Positions 6,532 through 15,396 of a stretch of DNA of 32,814 bases are shown here, in pieces. Position 1 is the first letter of the stretch, and each line of letters starts with the position of its first letter. The translations under genes were made by a program, and so were the position numbers. Origin of the DNA: a virus; IMG/VR virus record IMGVR_UViG_3300035698_017256, positions 1 through 32,814 of that record; one strand, written 5' to 3'. Below the pieces are notes generated by a model that saw only the letters and a list, made by a program, of their open reading frames with translations, made no database searches and was not told the DNA's origin.

Positions 6532-7864
6532 AGCGCAACCGGGTCCGCAATCTGATTTCCTTCAATCGCCCTCAGACATAGTTATTTATGGGGGTGCGGC
6601 AGGTGGAGGAAAAACTTATGCTTTGCTTTTGGAATGTTTAAGGCACCGGAATCGCCCGAATTTTAGTGCGGTAATCTTTAGGCGTGAATCTACCCAGGTT
6701 CGAAACCCTGGTGGATTGTGGGATACTTCTGTTGAACTTTTCCCCTTCGCTGGAGGAGTTCCAAAAGAGAGTAGCCTTGAATGGTATTTTCCAAGTAACG
6801 CGAAGATAAAGTTTTCACATATGGAGTACGAAAAGAATCGATTCAGTTGGCAGGGAAGCCAGATAGCATTGATTGGATTTGACGAGCTTACCCATTTTTC
6901 GTGGAAGCAATTTGTTTATATGCTTTCTCGCAATAGATCGACTTGCGGTGTTCGGCCATACATACGAGCTACAACAAATCCCGATCCTGATAGTTGGGTG
7001 AGGCATTTTATTGATTGGTGGATTGATGAGCAGACAGGGTATCCAATACAAGAAAGAAGCGGATGCGAAAGGTGGTTTGTCGTTGTCAACGATGAAACGT
7101 TGTGGGCTAACTCAAAAGAAGAGCTTGAACAACAATATCCTGATTGCGTTCCGAAGAGCGTATCCTTTGTCGCATCTACTGTTTATGACAACCAAATATT
7201 GATGGAAAAAGATCCGGGGTACATTGCGAATTTGAAGGCAATGCCCAGGTATGAGCGTGAACAGTTATTGCTAGGCAATTGGAATATTCGCCCAACTGCG
7301 GGGATGTTCTTTCAGCGTTCTTATTTTGAAATTCTGAAAATGATTCCAAGAAATACAACCGCAGTGCGGTATTGGGACAGGGCAGCTACAAAAGAGACTG
7401 GTACTAATGATCCTGATTACACGGTAGGCCTCAAGCTTGAAAAAGATCAGAATGGAATTTTCTATGTTACGGATATTGTTCGACTGAGGGATACCCCTCT
7501 TGGAGTAATGACCGCGATAAAGAATACTGCAAGTCAAGATGGACAGCATTGTATTATAGGTTTGGAGCAAGATCCGGGACAAGCTGGAGTCGTTGAAGTC
7601 GACTATCTTGTGAGACAGCTCAGTGGATACATTGTAAAAACTGTTAAGGTAAGCAAAGATAAAGTCACAAGATCTTTGCCGTGTAGCAGTCAATGTGAAG
7701 CGGGAAATGTTAAATTACTCCACAGCCGTTGGAATGAGGATCTTTTTAGAGAGCTAGAAAATTTCCCCGAAGGTGGCCATGATGACCAAGTGGACGCGCT
7801 CAGTGGTGCATTCAATTTGATGGCGGAGTCCCAGTATAATCTATCAAGTTTGGCAAGGTGGTAA
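6521..7864 (+). CDS. terL: terminase large subunit
   Basis: A 447-residue ATPase-nuclease that packages DNA into the prohead. Walker A is YGGAAGGGKT with Lys31, and Walker B is ALIGFDELTHF with Asp121 and Glu122. RATTNPDPDSWV (149-160) is the coupling region. The RNase-H-like nuclease has Asp286 (RYWDRAA), Glu349 with Asp351 (GLEQDPGQAG) and the Asp cluster at 421-425 (GGHDDQVDA). I start at ATG 6521 because AGGAAGG sits directly upstream; an in-frame extension back to 6425 lies inside the small-subunit gene and reads as out-of-frame sequence. It ends two bases before the preferred portal start. Confidence 0.95.
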   Translation: MRTRAQPGPQSDFLQSPSDIVIYGGAAGGGKTYALLLECLRHRNRPNFSAVIFRRESTQVRNPGGLWDTSVELFPFAGGVPKESSLEWYFPSNAKIKFSHMEYEKNRFSWQGSQIALIGFDELTHFSWKQFVYMLSRNRSTCGVRPYIRATTNPDPDSWVRHFIDWWIDEQTGYPIQERSGCERWFVVVNDETLWANSKEELEQQYPDCVPKSVSFVASTVYDNQILMEKDPGYIANLKAMPRYEREQLLLGNWNIRPTAGMFFQRSYFEILKMIPRNTTAVRYWDRAATKETGTNDPDYTVGLKLEKDQNGIFYVTDIVRLRDTPLGVMTAIKNTASQDGQHCIIGLEQDPGQAGVVEVDYLVRQLSGYIVKTVKVSKDKVTRSLPCSSQCEAGNVKLLHSRWNEDLFRELENFPEGGHDDQVDALSGAFNLMAESQYNLSSLARW

Positions 7865-7866
7865 AA

Positions 7867-9300
7867 ATGATTGGATCCAAAGAAAATAAGAAGTTATTAA
7901 ATGATTCCCGAAGAGAAGACGCCCAAGGATCTGTATCTTCCTCAGTAAAGGGTGACGGATGGATGAATATCCTAACCGGCCTTGGCGTGAGGGGGCGAGA
8001 TAAAAACCTGGCCACCTCTTTTCGTATGTGCGTAAAACTTGGCCCTGCAACGCTTGATGAGATCTATAGAGCCGATGGAATGACCCGAAGGATTATAGAT
8101 ATAGTTCCGGAGGAGATGGTTAGACAGGGGTGGGAAATTGAAAACGATCCCACGGGATTTATCGGCGTGCGTTTAGATGAATTAAATATAAACGCTACAA
8201 TGATGAACATGCTCAGGTGGTCCCGATTGTATGGTGGCAGTCTTGGGATTTTGGGAATAGCTGACGGCAGGTCATTAGAAGAGCCTGTCAATATGCAAAA
8301 TGTTAGAGAACTAAAGTGGATCCACGTTTTTGATAGATACAGCGTTAGCTCAGCAAATGGAACAATCGATACAGATCTAAATAGCCCAAACTATGGCAAG
8401 CCTATCCACTATCTAGTCTCAGATCCTAGAACTGGTGGAACTTTTGTCGTTCATCACAGTAGGACTATTCGCTGCGATTGGAATGAATTAACGCCTAGAT
8501 GGACTAGGGATAATGATGGCTGGGCAGATCCAGTGCTCCAAAGCATTTACGAAGAGCTGAAAAATTATTCCTCCGCCTTTGCTAATTGCGGGGTTATCAT
8601 TCACGATTTTGTTAACTCAGTGCTGAAAATTCCAGGCCTTGGACAGTTGCTTGCTAGCCAGTGCGGTGATTCTCAAGTAACGCAGCGCATTAATATTCTT
8701 AACATGGCCAAGTCAACATTGAACACGATGGTCATTGATGGGGAAGAGGACTACAGCAAACTTACAACTAACGTTGCCGGGATTAGCGATCTTCTAGACA
8801 GATTTATGCTAACGCTTTCAGCAGTTACCGGGATTCCCATTACCTTACTTTTCGGTCGTGCTCCTTCAGGATTGAATGCCACTGGCGAAGCTGACATTCG
8901 AAACTTTTACGATATGATTAAGCAGAAGCAGCAAGGCAAGCTTAGGTCAATGCTAAATCGAGTCATTGAACTAATTTTTCTTTCTAAGGATGGTCCATAT
9001 AAGGGCATTGAACCTAAAGACTGGAATTTAGAATTTATGCCGCTCTGGCAAAATAGCGAGGAGGAAGAGGCTAATTTAAGAAAAACAGTCGCTGAAACTG
9101 ATGCAATTTATATAGATCGTGGTGTCCTAGATCCTAGCGAAGTCGCTATCTCTCGATTCGGTGGTAGTAGATGGGCTATGCATACTGAGATAGATTTAAA
9201 CGAACGGGAAAATGGATTTGATCAGCAAGAGATTGATACCCTTGAACGCGAAGAGAATGCAGCGCGGAAATTAGGTGAATCTGCAAACACTGAGGTTTGA
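7867..9300 (+). CDS. portal protein, DUF1073 type
   Basis: A 477-residue DUF1073-type portal, the dodecameric ring at the packaging vertex. Typical features are the N-terminal YRADGMTRRIIDIVPEEMVR (near residues 60-80), where tailed-phage portals enter the membrane-like wing, the SRLYGGSLGILGI strand near 120, and the C-terminal half with FGRAPSGLNATGEADIRNFYD. Two starts are possible: GTG 7858, overlapping terL, and ATG 7867, which has AAGGTGG five bases upstream and is preferred. Gene order terS-terL-portal-MuF is the usual one. Confidence 0.88.
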   Translation: MIGSKENKKLLNDSRREDAQGSVSSSVKGDGWMNILTGLGVRGRDKNLATSFRMCVKLGPATLDEIYRADGMTRRIIDIVPEEMVRQGWEIENDPTGFIGVRLDELNINATMMNMLRWSRLYGGSLGILGIADGRSLEEPVNMQNVRELKWIHVFDRYSVSSANGTIDTDLNSPNYGKPIHYLVSDPRTGGTFVVHHSRTIRCDWNELTPRWTRDNDGWADPVLQSIYEELKNYSSAFANCGVIIHDFVNSVLKIPGLGQLLASQCGDSQVTQRINILNMAKSTLNTMVIDGEEDYSKLTTNVAGISDLLDRFMLTLSAVTGIPITLLFGRAPSGLNATGEADIRNFYDMIKQKQQGKLRSMLNRVIELIFLSKDGPYKGIEPKDWNLEFMPLWQNSEEEEANLRKTVAETDAIYIDRGVLDPSEVAISRFGGSRWAMHTEIDLNERENGFDQQEIDTLEREENAARKLGESANTEV

Positions 9301-9304
9301 TTTT

Positions 9305-10183
9305 ATGGGGATCACATATAATCAGCTTTTGCAGGTTCGGCAACGCACCCAAGCCAAAAAGTTAAAGCGTCCTGCTAAATGGCTTTTCCCTCATAACCTA
9401 GAGCGAAAATATAAAAAGCTCCTACATAAATTGACCGGAGAAATCAGAAAGCAAATCAATGCGCAGCTAAAGCCTATTATTCCATCGATGCTTTCAGAGG
9501 TTGAAGCTACATACCCGAATCAAGATTCAGGACAGCATAAAGGTACCATTTCCCCGGAGTCGGGAAAAAGGTCAGATGGATTCCTGGATGTGTTGCGTGG
9601 GGTAATGGCTTCTATAGAGAATTCTCTAAAACCATTAGTGAATCAATCAATCATTGAGATGCAGCAAATTGGGAATGAGATTTCGAATTTCAATCAGCAG
9701 CAATTTGAGAAGGTTAATTATAGCGTCTTTGGGATGGATATTTTTGTCGATCAACCATGGCTACTGGATCAGTTGGAGTTATTTTCTAGGCAAAATGCTC
9801 AGCTAATAACCAGCCTTCCCGAGCAAGAGCTTTTCCAGGTTTCGGGGATAGTTGAACGTGCTTTAGTTGAAGGTCAAAGATTTTCCCAGGTATCTACAGA
9901 ACTTCAAAAAAGATATGGCATTACAAGGCGCCGTGCTAATCTCATAGGTAGAGATCAGACGTCAAAATTAAATGCTAGCCTAACTCGACTCAGGCAACAA
10001 AGTGCGGGAGTCGAAGAATATATCTGGCAGACATCGGGAGACGAAAGAGTAAGGCCAACCCACAAAGCGCACGATGGGAAAAAATTCCGTTGGGATGATC
10101 CACCCGCAGATACTGGACATCCTGGAACTGATATAAATTGCCGATGCGTAGCTATTCCAGTGATGGAGGGAATTATTGAATGA
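9305..10183 (+). CDS. phage head morphogenesis protein, Mu gpF / SPP1 gp7-like
   Basis: A 292-residue minor head protein. The N-terminus is basic and helical. The C-terminal domain is the recognisable part: RRANLIGRDQTSKLNASLTR followed by YIWQTSGDERVRPTHKAHDG, and GHPGTDINCRCVAIPV near the end, the Cys-x-Cys turn seen in the Mu gpF family. Such proteins sit at the portal vertex and are often ejected with DNA. I use ATG 9305 with GAGG nine bases upstream; an in-frame GTG at 9275 inside the portal gene is an alternative. The stop overlaps the next gene by four bases (ATGA). No toxin domain is fused to it. Confidence 0.85.
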   Translation: MGITYNQLLQVRQRTQAKKLKRPAKWLFPHNLERKYKKLLHKLTGEIRKQINAQLKPIIPSMLSEVEATYPNQDSGQHKGTISPESGKRSDGFLDVLRGVMASIENSLKPLVNQSIIEMQQIGNEISNFNQQQFEKVNYSVFGMDIFVDQPWLLDQLELFSRQNAQLITSLPEQELFQVSGIVERALVEGQRFSQVSTELQKRYGITRRRANLIGRDQTSKLNASLTRLRQQSAGVEEYIWQTSGDERVRPTHKAHDGKKFRWDDPPADTGHPGTDINCRCVAIPVMEGIIE

Positions 10184-11331
10184 ATATAGCAAGATTTGAC
10201 CGGGGGACGATTGAGTCCACTTCAATGTATACGGATGAAGGATATTTACTTTGTGACGCAGTGGTAACCAAGACCGGAGTTTTCATTTATCAAAATCTTG
10301 ACGGAACAGTGCGCCGCGAATTAAGACATCCCGATGATGTACTCAGTGCCGCAAGTCTAGATACGATAAAATTAATCCCCGTCACAAATAATCATCCTCC
10401 AGAAAGATTAGTCGATGCTGAAAATGCTCAAAGGCTTTCGGTTGGTTACACTGGTGAATGCGTTAAGCCGGATGGAAAATTAATTTATTCGAATTTCAAA
10501 GTTACCGATCAGGCTACGATTAATGAAATTAATCATAATGGAAAACGCGAGTTATCATTAGGATATACAGTAGATTTAATCGATGAAAAAGGTAATTTTG
10601 ATGGGGAGGAATACGATAGTCGACAAACGAATATCAGATACAACCATCTTTCAATCGTTCAAACAGCTAGAGCGGGTAGAGAGGCTAGAATCTCTTTAGA
10701 CCGAATGGATGCCGAAGAAATCACACAAGAAGAGGTAGATAAAATGGCAAAAAGAAAAGTAAAGATCGATGAAGATGAATTTATGCTTGAACCCGAAGCG
10801 GCGGACAGCGTTGAAAGCATGCTTGCAGACATGAAAAATCTAAGCTCAGAAAAAGAGCGCGTTGAAAATGAAATGACCACGATCAAAGATAAGCTTGAAA
10901 AAGCCCTTGGAGAACGTGACGCAGCAAAAGAAGAGGCAGCGCAATTGCTAAAGGAAAACTCAGAAATTAAAGAAGAAAAAAATGATTCCTCTTTAATTGA
11001 TAATCGAGTTCGTGAGCGTCTACGCCTACTAAAGCAAGTTAGCTCAGTTTTAGATTCTGAGAGTTTGGACAAAGTTCACGATTGTTCAGATCTTGAGATA
11101 AAGAAAATGGTTGTTAAAGCTAAATGTCCAAGTGCCAATCTTGATGGAAAATCTGAAATCTATATCGATGCGCGTTATGATGCGGTAATTGAAGATCTCC
11201 CCAAAAATCAAGTTATCGTTAAAAAGCACTCAGAAAGCAAAGCGGATACTGCTAGTGCCTCAGCGTCCGATTCAAGGTCTAGAATGATTCAGAACATGAA
11301 AGAAAGTTATAAGCGTGAAGGAGTGAAATAA
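10180..11331 (+). CDS. DUF2213 prohead protease fused to scaffold
   Basis: A 383-residue protein with two parts. Residues 1-185 match the DUF2213 type, believed to be the prohead maturation protease of this phage group: VTNNHPPERL with His72 and KRELSLGYTV with Ser126 are the probable catalytic positions. From about 190 the chain turns highly charged, with a long coiled coil at roughly 218-275 (alternating Glu/Lys/Leu), as in scaffolding proteins. An internal ATG at 10744 with its own ribosome site could give the scaffold alone. The gene overlaps the MuF gene by four bases and the cement gene by one. Confidence 0.85.
   Translation: MNIARFDRGTIESTSMYTDEGYLLCDAVVTKTGVFIYQNLDGTVRRELRHPDDVLSAASLDTIKLIPVTNNHPPERLVDAENAQRLSVGYTGECVKPDGKLIYSNFKVTDQATINEINHNGKRELSLGYTVDLIDEKGNFDGEEYDSRQTNIRYNHLSIVQTARAGREARISLDRMDAEEITQEEVDKMAKRKVKIDEDEFMLEPEAADSVESMLADMKNLSSEKERVENEMTTIKDKLEKALGERDAAKEEAAQLLKENSEIKEEKNDSSLIDNRVRERLRLLKQVSSVLDSESLDKVHDCSDLEIKKMVVKAKCPSANLDGKSEIYIDARYDAVIEDLPKNQVIVKKHSESKADTASASASDSRSRMIQNMKESYKREGVK
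10744..11331 (+). CDS. possible separately translated scaffold (internal start)
   Basis: An in-frame ATG at codon 189 of the protease gene is preceded by AAGAAGAGG (10727-10735) with eight bases of spacing, a better ribosome site than several true starts here. The product, 195 residues beginning MAKRKVKIDEDEF, would contain only the coiled-coil scaffold half. Lambda C/Nu3 is the known precedent for a scaffold made from inside a protease gene. This is a prediction from the ribosome site and domain boundary, not proof of use. Confidence 0.5.
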   Translation: MAKRKVKIDEDEFMLEPEAADSVESMLADMKNLSSEKERVENEMTTIKDKLEKALGERDAAKEEAAQLLKENSEIKEEKNDSSLIDNRVRERLRLLKQVSSVLDSESLDKVHDCSDLEIKKMVVKAKCPSANLDGKSEIYIDARYDAVIEDLPKNQVIVKKHSESKADTASASASDSRSRMIQNMKESYKREGVK

Positions 11332-12116
11332 TGGCCCAATTATCTTATGGATTTTTGATGGAAGTGGCTAGCGCCGGTTTGCTAGCCGATTGCGGTTTTA
11401 AAAACTGTCTATCCCCAAGGGCATACGAAGATATCCCTATTGGTCGTGGAGTAGCAAAGGTTGTCGGTGCCGATATGGCGGTAAGGCTTCCCCAGCAAAA
11501 TTTATCCACAGTGGTTCTTGATGGGGATTTAGTTACATCAAACTCAATCGCCGTGACGGTAAATGGCAATGCACTAACGCCAATTGTTTTCGCTTCAGAT
11601 CACGATACGACAATGACAGCGATTGCCGTTGCGATTGCATTAGAGGATAATATTGCCTCAGCAGTAGTCAGTGATGCAAACAACCGAACAATTACAGTGA
11701 CAGCAGATCAAGGTTTTGTTGCCGTTGTAAATTCTTTTGTTGTGACGCTAGGAGCTGGACAAGCAACGGCGACAATCACTAACGGCACCCAAGATTCTTT
11801 CTACGGTGTTGCTCTTAGAATCCAAAACAAAGAGAACTTGCTCAGTTCAACTGGATCAGCTGGACCAGCTCCATATTATGAGGGTGAAGCAATTAGCTTG
11901 CTAACTAGGGGTCGTGTCTACGTTTATGTTGAAGACGCGGTGACTTCAGACGATCCGGTTTACCTAAGATTTGTTCAAGGTGGAGACGCTGACGAGCTTA
12001 TTGGACAATTCAGGAGTGACGCAGATAGTGGTGACGCTATACTTGTAAGCGATGCCCGTTGGATTGTAGGTGCCGCCGCTGACGGCCTGGCCGTTCTTGA
12101 AATAAACATGCCTTAG
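11331..12116 (+). CDS. head cement/decoration protein with inserted module
   Basis: A 261-residue virion protein between the protease-scaffold and the major capsid gene, the usual place for a cement or decoration protein. The flanks read like a small cement protein: CGFKNCLSPRAYEDIPIGRG and VVGADMAVRLPQQ before, FYGVALRIQNKENLL and YVYVEDAVTSDDPVYLRF after. Residues 61-149 interrupt this with a beta-rich module (VVLDGDLVTSNSIAVTVNGN to TLGAGQATATI) that recurs in the sheath and baseplate proteins, making the protein longer than it would otherwise be. The ribosome site GAAGGAG is strong and the ATG overlaps the previous stop. Confidence 0.72.
   Translation: MAQLSYGFLMEVASAGLLADCGFKNCLSPRAYEDIPIGRGVAKVVGADMAVRLPQQNLSTVVLDGDLVTSNSIAVTVNGNALTPIVFASDHDTTMTAIAVAIALEDNIASAVVSDANNRTITVTADQGFVAVVNSFVVTLGAGQATATITNGTQDSFYGVALRIQNKENLLSSTGSAGPAPYYEGEAISLLTRGRVYVYVEDAVTSDDPVYLRFVQGGDADELIGQFRSDADSGDAILVSDARWIVGAAADGLAVLEINMP
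11511..11777 (+). repeat. dispersed virion module, copy 1 (cement protein)
   Basis: Residues 61-149 of the cement protein. The shared protein pattern is a strand with DxDLVTSNSI, a strand ending in TVNG, VxFxSDxxTTM, a short helix, then DANNRTITV and a closing TLGAxQA. DNA identity with other copies is low, so only translation reveals the repeat. Confidence 0.8.
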
Positions 12117-12132
12117 GCTAGAGGAGTTATTA

Positions 12133-13062
12133 ATGGAAACTATCCATTCAGTTTGTTTAGATGCTAGCGAGACAGCATTTTTTGCGAGGGAGCTTGAAAG
12201 CGTAAAGTCTCGGACTTACGACATCAAATATGCTCCAATGAAAGCGACAAGCCTTCTTCCCGTCAGCACTGACGCTGGAGAAGGTGCCGAAGCGATTACC
12301 TATCAGTCTTTTGAAGAGACGGGTATGGCTCGCATCATTTCAAGCTATGCGGACGACCTGCCACGCGCAGATGTTCGTGGGCAGGATTTCATTTCAAAGG
12401 TGAAATCTATTGGGTGCTCTTATGGCTACAGTCATCAAGAGATCCGTTCAGCTATGTTCGCTAATCGTCCATTGACGACTATGCAGGCCTCCGCAGCTAG
12501 ACGCGCTAATGACCAAAAAGTCAATAAGTTAGCGTGGTACGGCGATGATGATTATGGTCTTTTGGGCTTGTTGAATAATCCTAACATTCCATCTGCATCA
12601 GTACTAAACGATGGAAGTGGATCGTCAACGCTTTGGTCGACTAAAACCCCCGATCAAATTCTTCGTGATTTGAACGAGTTCACTAATGGGATTGTAGAAC
12701 TTACAAAAGGGGTTGAGACGCCCAATACTGTATTATTGCCAATCGAGCAATATACATTTATCGCATCTACTCCGAGGAGCTCAACGAGCGACACTACAAT
12801 CCTAGAGTACTTCATGCAAAACAATCCTTTCATCGATACGGTTGATTGGGTGCCTGAACTTACTGGTGCAGGAACATCTAGCGCAGATGTGTTTATCGCA
12901 TACGATAGGAATCCAGATAAGATTGAATTGCAAATTCCAATGCCATTCACTCAGTATCCTCCGCAAGAAAGAAATCTTAACTTCGAGATTCCTTGCGAAA
13001 GTCGTTTTGGTGGATTGCTAGTCTATTATCCTCTAAGCGTGACAATAGCAGAGGGAATCTAA
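12133..13062 (+). CDS. major capsid protein, DUF2184-like
   Basis: A 309-residue protein resembling the DUF2184 major capsid type (HK97 fold). Landmarks are an N-terminal region rich in Asp/Glu (VCLDASETAFFARELESV), SSYADDLPRADVRGQDF, the helix-rich SAAARRANDQKVNKLAWYGD near residues 118-138, and the C-terminal QYPPQERNLNFEIPCESRFG followed by VYYPLSV, which is the end of the capsid fold in this family. There is a strong AGAGGAG ribosome site, as expected for the most abundant virion protein. It lies directly after the cement gene, and its stop overlaps the next start (TAATG). Confidence 0.85.
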   Translation: METIHSVCLDASETAFFARELESVKSRTYDIKYAPMKATSLLPVSTDAGEGAEAITYQSFEETGMARIISSYADDLPRADVRGQDFISKVKSIGCSYGYSHQEIRSAMFANRPLTTMQASAARRANDQKVNKLAWYGDDDYGLLGLLNNPNIPSASVLNDGSGSSTLWSTKTPDQILRDLNEFTNGIVELTKGVETPNTVLLPIEQYTFIASTPRSSTSDTTILEYFMQNNPFIDTVDWVPELTGAGTSSADVFIAYDRNPDKIELQIPMPFTQYPPQERNLNFEIPCESRFGGLLVYYPLSVTIAEGI

Positions 13063-13433
13063 TGGCTTTAGTAAAGTACAACGCCAAAAATGTTTACAAG
13101 TGTGGCGAGGTCCTTCTAATTCCTGGAGTTAATCAGATCGAGGACGGCAAGCTAAAGGCCGTTCTCGATCATCCACTATTCAAGCACCGAATTGATCACG
13201 GTGTAATTGAAATTGTGGAGGTTCCCCAGGGGCAAGGAAAGACTGCGAAAAAGGCTGAAAAGGCCGACAAGCAACTAATTAGACTAATGCCTCACATTTA
13301 CGATGTGAAACTTTTACGAAAGCATATTTCAGAAGCTGAAAACTCGGATATAGTTAACGCTGCAAAAGCTCAGTTGAAGATTATTGAAAACGTTCCAGTG
13401 AAAGAGGTAGGTAATGGCGCAGCCGTCAAATAG
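13062..13433 (+). CDS. hypothetical head-region protein, 123 aa
   Basis: Read from ATG 13062, which overlaps the capsid stop (TAATG), rather than from the earlier frame opening at 12993 inside the capsid gene. The N-terminal half (YNAKNVYKCGEVLLIPGVNQIEDGKL) has the beta pattern of small phage head-region proteins, and LDHPLFKHRI is a short helix. The middle is Lys-rich (GKTAKKAEKADKQ), and the C-terminus is helical. I do not know a family name. Position between capsid and DUF4054 genes suggests a head-completion or accessory head role. Confidence 0.6.
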   Translation: MALVKYNAKNVYKCGEVLLIPGVNQIEDGKLKAVLDHPLFKHRIDHGVIEIVEVPQGQGKTAKKAEKADKQLIRLMPHIYDVKLLRKHISEAENSDIVNAAKAQLKIIENVPVKEVGNGAAVK

Positions 13434-13821
13434 CGAAATTCTTAACCTCCTATTCTGTATCGCTCCTCAGTTCGATACAGAAGATGCGGATACTTTACAG
13501 TGCTATGCAAGCATAATCGCGGCGTTGCGTTGTCAGGTAAATGCGGGAGTAGTTTCTTGCTGTACGACACTTGCGTATGTCTATTTGTTGGCTCACATGT
13601 TGACCATTAGAAGTAACCCTCAGTCGGGGGTTGCTTCTTCTATGAGCGAAGGTGATCTTTCAATAGGATTTGCTGTAAGTGCCGATACCGCATTTTTGCA
13701 GGGTACTCCGTATGGGAAAGCATATCAGGATTTAATCAAGAGAACTGTATTTGCTCCAACAATTTCAAATCTTCCCACTAATTTTAACCCCATGTCTTTA
13801 TATGGCTTCTGTGGATGTTAA
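13414..13821 (+). CDS. DUF4054-like head-tail adaptor
   Basis: A 135-residue protein that matches the DUF4054 pattern: a helical N-terminus ending at ALRCQVNAGVVS, a helix YVYLLAHMLTI, then VASSMSEGDLSIGFAVS (residues 71-87) and TPYGKAYQDLIKR. Proteins of this type act as the first adaptor under the portal. It overlaps the preceding gene by 20 bases and the next by 20 bases. It has six cysteines, two in the final GFCGC, unusual for a cytoplasmic virion protein but without a clear metal motif. Confidence 0.75.
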   Translation: MAQPSNSEILNLLFCIAPQFDTEDADTLQCYASIIAALRCQVNAGVVSCCTTLAYVYLLAHMLTIRSNPQSGVASSMSEGDLSIGFAVSADTAFLQGTPYGKAYQDLIKRTVFAPTISNLPTNFNPMSLYGFCGC

Positions 13822-14287
13822 AGATACTGATTTAGGATGGGATAAGATTCAAAGCCAGTTGGCCGAATTTCAAAATTCTTCGGTCCTTATAGGTTTTCAA
13901 GAAGGAACCGTCACGAAGACTGAGGTTAAAGGGCAGCGAGAAAAAGAAGGCGATCGGAGCATTCCAGAGATTGCAGCAGAAAATGAATATGGCACTAGCA
14001 AGATTCCTGCAAGGCCGTTTATGTCTACCTCATTTGATGAGAACAGGGCCAAAATCCAAAAATTAATAACGCGACAGTATCTTCAGGTACAGGATGGGAA
14101 ATTAACAGCCAATCAGGCGCTAACTGGTGTTGGTGTTGTTATGGTAGGTCTTGTTCAGCAGAAGATTAGACAAATTGTAACCCCTCCAAATTCAGCTAAA
14201 ACAATCGCTGAAAAAGGCTCCAGCAAGCCATTGATTGATTTTGGCCAGATGATTCAATCAGTTAGGGAAAAGGTGATTAAAGAATGA
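13802..14287 (+). CDS. phage virion morphogenesis / HK97 gp10-like neck protein
   Basis: A 161-residue protein with the tail-completion look: SSVLIGFQEG near residue 22, then ENEYGTSKIPARPFMSTSF (near 60-79), the N-E-Y-G-T-x-x-I-P-x-R-P-F motif found in HK97 gp10-like and virion-morphogenesis proteins. A helical C-terminus ends in DFGQMIQSVREKVIKE. I start at ATG 13802; a TTG at 13751 in frame is possible but lies deeper within the previous gene. The ribosome site is weak, so coupling with the upstream gene is likely. It probably joins the tail tube to the head. Confidence 0.78.
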   Translation: MASVDVKDTDLGWDKIQSQLAEFQNSSVLIGFQEGTVTKTEVKGQREKEGDRSIPEIAAENEYGTSKIPARPFMSTSFDENRAKIQKLITRQYLQVQDGKLTANQALTGVGVVMVGLVQQKIRQIVTPPNSAKTIAEKGSSKPLIDFGQMIQSVREKVIKE

Positions 14288-14646
14288 GCGGACCCTTTGA
14301 ATTTTTCAGAAGCCCGATAACGCTTAGGCGACCAGCTGTAGGATCTTATGTAGATGGCGTTTGGATTGAGGGAGCTACAACAGATAGCACAATCACGGCA
14401 TCAATTCAGCCTCTAACGGGTGAGGATATGCAGGAGCTTCCAGAGGGCAGGCGAGAAAGCGAGGGATATAAAATGTATACCTCTACGCAAGTTCGAACAG
14501 TTCAGGGGGCAGGGAGTAATCAGAATGCAGATCGGGTTGTTTTTAAAGCCAAAGAATACGAAGTTCACCAAGTGAATCCGTGGCAGAATAATAGCAATTT
14601 TAGTGTGGTGAACCACTATAAATATTTCATACTCAGGATAGATTAG
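14284..14646 (+). CDS. minor head-tail connector protein, 120 aa
   Basis: A 120-residue beta-rich protein starting in a four-base ATGA overlap. The sequence ITLRRPAVGSYVDGVWIEG followed by TITASIQPLTGEDMQELPEG and a C-terminal strand with YKYFILRID resembles small neck or head-closure proteins of myophages, which begin with a similar hairpin. No catalytic residues are present. The location between the gp10-like and terminator genes supports a neck role. Name-level identity is uncertain. Confidence 0.65.
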   Translation: MSGPFEFFRSPITLRRPAVGSYVDGVWIEGATTDSTITASIQPLTGEDMQELPEGRRESEGYKMYTSTQVRTVQGAGSNQNADRVVFKAKEYEVHQVNPWQNNSNFSVVNHYKYFILRID

Positions 14647-14651
14647 GAATA

Positions 14652-14849
14652 ATGGACAATTTGCAAAAAGTTATCAATTCGATGGTTTCAGAGAATTTAC
14701 AAAAAATCACTGATGCAATAACAGAAAACATCCTGGACGAGCTTTGCGAAGCAGCTAAATATGAAGCTAGGTCTAAATATCCATTATGCGAAATTGATGT
14801 TATTGAACTGAAAGAAGCACTTTTGCAGCGCATGAAAATAGGTGATTGA
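14652..14849 (+). CDS. hypothetical small protein, 65 aa
   Basis: A short helical protein (MDNLQKVINSMVSENLQKIT...) behind a TAGGA site, with an acidic middle (ENILDELCEAAKYEARSKYP) and a C-terminus KEALLQRMKIGD. It sits in the neck block and its TGA overlaps the next ATG (TGATG), so it is translated with the terminator gene. The family is unknown. It may be a small assembly or connector protein. Confidence 0.55.
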   Translation: MDNLQKVINSMVSENLQKITDAITENILDELCEAAKYEARSKYPLCEIDVIELKEALLQRMKIGD

Positions 14850-15385
14850 TGGCTATCGTTTTTTCAAATCTAAGAAAAAGTTTATATGATTGGGCCATCT
14901 TAGTTGCTCCAACGGGATTTGATGTTATATGGTATAGACCGAATTCTCCAAGGCCTTCGCTATCTTATGTAACCCTAAGCATGATTAATTTTAGCCAGGT
15001 TGGATGGGATTATATCCCAAGGCCCGACACTAACGGAGATGCTGCAATCTCAGGTGATAGAGAATTCACGCTCAGAATTGAATGCTACGGCGATGGATGC
15101 TTTGAAGCCCTGGAAACTATTAGAAGCTCTTTGCAAAAGCCAACGATTTTGGATACCCTGAGAGAGGATGGTATTGTTTTTGTTACGCAAAATGATATTA
15201 CAAACGTTGCCGCCCTGCTAGATACTGAGTGGGAGCCAAGAACTTCCATGGATATCTTTTTTAGACTAGCGCAAACAAATCCTGAGGTCTTGGGTAAAAT
15301 TGAGACAGTCGAAATTCAGGAAATATTAAGCGATGGTGAATCAGATATTTATGATGAAACCATAACAATAACTTCTACTCCATAA
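14849..15385 (+). CDS. phage neck/tail terminator protein
   Basis: A 178-residue protein read from ATG 14849, coupled to the previous stop and preceded by GGTG. The beta-alpha layout, [20 protein letters not shown] near the N-terminus, then [20 protein letters not shown]-like strands and the late [16 protein letters not shown] strand, matches the neck or tail terminator family that precedes the sheath gene in DUF3383 phages. It would cap the tail and join it to the head. It ends 11 bases before the sheath start. Confidence 0.75.
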   Translation: MAIVFSNLRKSLYDWAILVAPTGFDVIWYRPNSPRPSLSYVTLSMINFSQVGWDYIPRPDTNGDAAISGDREFTLRIECYGDGCFEALETIRSSLQKPTILDTLREDGIVFVTQNDITNVAALLDTEWEPRTSMDIFFRLAQTNPEVLGKIETVEIQEILSDGESDIYDETITITSTP

Positions 15386-15396
15386 GCGAGGGCGCT

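Noticed and set aside
7271-7693. Leftward 140-codon frame
   Set aside because: Antisense to the terminase nuclease domain, whose conserved residues are clearly on the other strand; no ribosome site.
10659-11072. Leftward 137-codon Ser/Phe-rich frame
   Set aside because: Antisense shadow of the Glu/Lys-rich coiled coil in the protease-scaffold gene, where such composition routinely leaves the opposite strand open.
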